Source: DATMTS01 sp035564555 (GTDB lineage Bacteria; Actinomycetota; Actinomycetes; Actinomycetales; Microbacteriaceae). From it: 64,000 nucleotides of DNA. Made by a program: the position numbers and the translations under genes. Shown here piece by piece: positions 61,138 through 64,000 of this stretch (position 1 is the first letter of the stretch; every line of letters starts with the position of its first letter). The notes under the pieces are model-generated. The model had not been told where the DNA came from. It saw nothing but the letters and a program-made list of their open reading frames with translations, and did not search any database. The stretch spans positions 79,107 to 143,106 of the forward strand of contig DATMTS010000055.1 of NCBI GenBank assembly GCA_035564555.1, in the 5' to 3' direction.

Positions 61138-61221
61138 GCTGGTCGAGTAGCGCCGCGCGGAACGTGCAGCGCGTATCGGTCTCGATACGGCTGCTCGCTC
61201 CTCGCGGCCTACTCGACCAGC
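61138..61221. repeat. Palindromic repeat element in the grpE-dnaJ gap
   Basis: The outer arms GCTGGTCGAGTAG (61138-61150) and CTACTCGACCAGC (61209-61221) are perfectly complementary. Inside, CGTATCG-GTCT-CGATACG and GCCGCG/CGCGGC also pair. The nested, symmetrical layout matches a dispersed palindromic element with the words GGTCGAGTAG and GTATCGGTCTCGATAC, frequent in Micrococcales genomes by my recollection. Another copy is not present in this window. Confidence 0.75.
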
Positions 61222-61241
61222 GGTAGCCGGCCGACCGGCGG

Positions 61242-61915
61242 TTACGACTCTGGCACGGCGACGACGACCTTCGCCGCGCGCACCAGGGTCGAGCCGAGCG
61301 TGTAGCCGGTCTCGACGACCTCGAGCACGGTATCGGCGTCGACGTCTGGGCTGGGTTGCTGGAAGATCGCCTCGTGCACGTTGTGGTCGAAGGGCTCGCC
61401 CTTCTCACCGAACGGCTTCAGCCCCAGCTTCTCGGCTCCGCTGCGCAGTTTCGCCGCGATCGTCGTGAACGCGCTCTCGCCTTCCAGGTCGCCGTGCTTC
61501 TCGGCACGATCGAGGTCGTCGAGCACCGGCAAGAGCACCTTGACGGCATCCATCACCGCGCGCTCGCGCTCGACCTCGCGATTCGCCTCGGTGCGCTTGC
61601 GGTAGTTCGCGTATTCGGCGGTCACCCGCTGCAGATCGGCGAGCCGTTCCGCAGCGAGGTCTTCGGCGTCCGACTGCCCGGAGAGGAAGTCGAGGTCGGC
61701 GTCGGAGAGCGAGGTCTCCACATCCGGTCCCTCGAAGCCTTCACCCGTGTCCACGATCTGCTCGTGCTCGAGTCGCTCTGCGTCATCCGATGCAGAACTC
61801 TCCGGGCGGCGGACCTTGCCGGTCACCGGGTCGACCCGTCGCTTGTCGCGCACGATCGGTTCCTCGTGCTCCTCGGGACCCTCGGTGCCTGAACCTTTCG
61901 AAGGGTGCTCTACCA

Positions 61916-61916
<1 letters not shown>
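61242..61916 (-). CDS. grpE: Nucleotide exchange factor GrpE
   Basis: The 224-residue protein has a long acidic N-terminal tail, a coiled coil (about 90-140: RLADLQRVTAEYANYRKRTEANREVERERAVMDAVKVLLPVLDDLDRA) and a C-terminal beta domain ending with FGEKGEPFDHNVHEAIFQQ and YTLGSTLVRAAKVVVA. It releases ADP from DnaK. ATG 61916 shares one base with the dnaK stop (TGATG), so the two are coupled. Confidence 0.95.
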
Positions 61917-63811
<1,895 letters not shown>

Positions 63812-63846
63812 GTGAGTGTCTACTCCTTGAAAGTCCGGATGCTCGA

Positions 63847-63867
63847 CTTGAGTCGAGCGATATCAAG
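63847..63867. promoter_or_regulatory. HAIR operator upstream of dnaK
   Basis: CTTGAGT-N7-TATCAAG, the HspR target, ending about 35 nt before the dnaK start. A TTGACA-like -35 element (minus strand, near 63890-63895) lies just beyond it. A further half-site CTTGAGC occurs at 63912-63918. Confidence 0.88.
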
Positions 63868-63914
63868 TTTTCCAGCCTGTGGATAACTTTGTCAAGCGCT
63901 CGGGTCGAAAACTT

Positions 63915-64000
63915 GAGCGCACCTGGATCGTGGAGAAGTCATCGTCTTTGCCCACCTCGAGCAGGGAGACGTCGAAGGTTCCACCACCGAGGTCGAACAC
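63915..64000 (-). repeat. Exact 86-bp copy of dnaK sequence upstream of the dnaK promoter
   Basis: On the minus strand the copy reads as an in-frame piece of DnaK (FDLGGGTFDVSLLEVGKDD and more) that runs into the dnaK promoter region at GAGCGC, and it reaches the last base of the window. No stop or gene end is visible because the window ends. Both a real partial duplication and an assembly artefact would give this picture. Confidence 0.9.

Noticed and set aside
63812..64000. A second full dnaK gene beginning at the window edge
   Set aside because: The copy enters in the middle of the ATPase domain and stops after 86 bp at the dnaK promoter region, so only a fragment is supported.

Overview
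The window looks like chromosome of a high-GC actinobacterium, most likely a Microbacteriaceae-type member of the Micrococcales. This is inferred from the strong GC bias at third codon positions, the dnaK-grpE-dnaJ-hspR order with HAIR operators, a short ClpB, and many proteins typical of that group. No phage, transposase, CRISPR array, rRNA or tRNA was recognised. Gene density is high and many neighbours overlap by 1-4 bp, which implies translational coupling.

Layout. 1-8.7 kb (minus strand): a truncated secreted GH27 alpha-galactosidase, a TagF-like/GT4 fusion, a FUSC-type membrane protein, an amino-acid permease and clpB under a HAIR operator. 8.8-12.6 kb: a short-chain dehydrogenase divergent from a TetR-MFS pair, a tautomerase homologue lacking its catalytic proline, and a GNAT protein. 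12.7-18.7 kb: a pentose operon (L-ribulose-5-phosphate epimerase plus a three-gene sugar ABC importer) with a LacI regulator and two matching palindromes. 18.7-20.8 kb: a small secreted crystallin-fold protein, a sigma factor, a coupled one-pass membrane protein and a 32-codon ORF behind a strong hairpin. 20.8-24.6 kb: TetR, an NTF2-like protein, an NmrA-like reductase and a polytopic glycosyltransferase. 24.7-31.1 kb: a polyol/sugar uptake and oxidation operon (ABC importer without its own ATPase, two dehydrogenases) divergent from an AraC regulator.

31.2-35.5 kb: a membrane-anchored LAS-type peptidase behind a candidate MtrA site, an Smr protein, an acyl-CoA dehydrogenase, two minisatellites and an isochorismatase-like hydrolase. 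35.5-45.2 kb: an envelope module with a GT2-GtrA fusion, two two-component systems, an LspA variant, a PAP2 phosphatase, a GT39-type membrane glycosyltransferase, a COG4705 membrane protein and an UPF0014 permease. 45.2-47.9 kb: stand-alone ATP-dependent DNA ligase and LigD-type polymerase genes. 48-59.7 kb: a Tat-exported arylsulfotransferase-like protein and assorted housekeeping or accessory enzymes. 59.7-63.8 kb: hspR, dnaJ, grpE and dnaK, again under HAIR.

How they work together. HspR, encoded at 59.7 kb, probably represses both its own dnaK operon and clpB about 55 kb away. The 35.5-44.5 kb block can be read as a polyprenyl-phosphate-sugar pathway (making and flipping by GT2-GtrA, transfer by the GT39-type enzyme, carrier recycling by PAP2) under two sensor-kinase systems; this is the best candidate for an uncharacterised system. 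The right edge carries an exact 86-bp copy of an internal dnaK segment upstream of the dnaK promoter. It is either a real partial duplication or an assembly artefact at a contig end.
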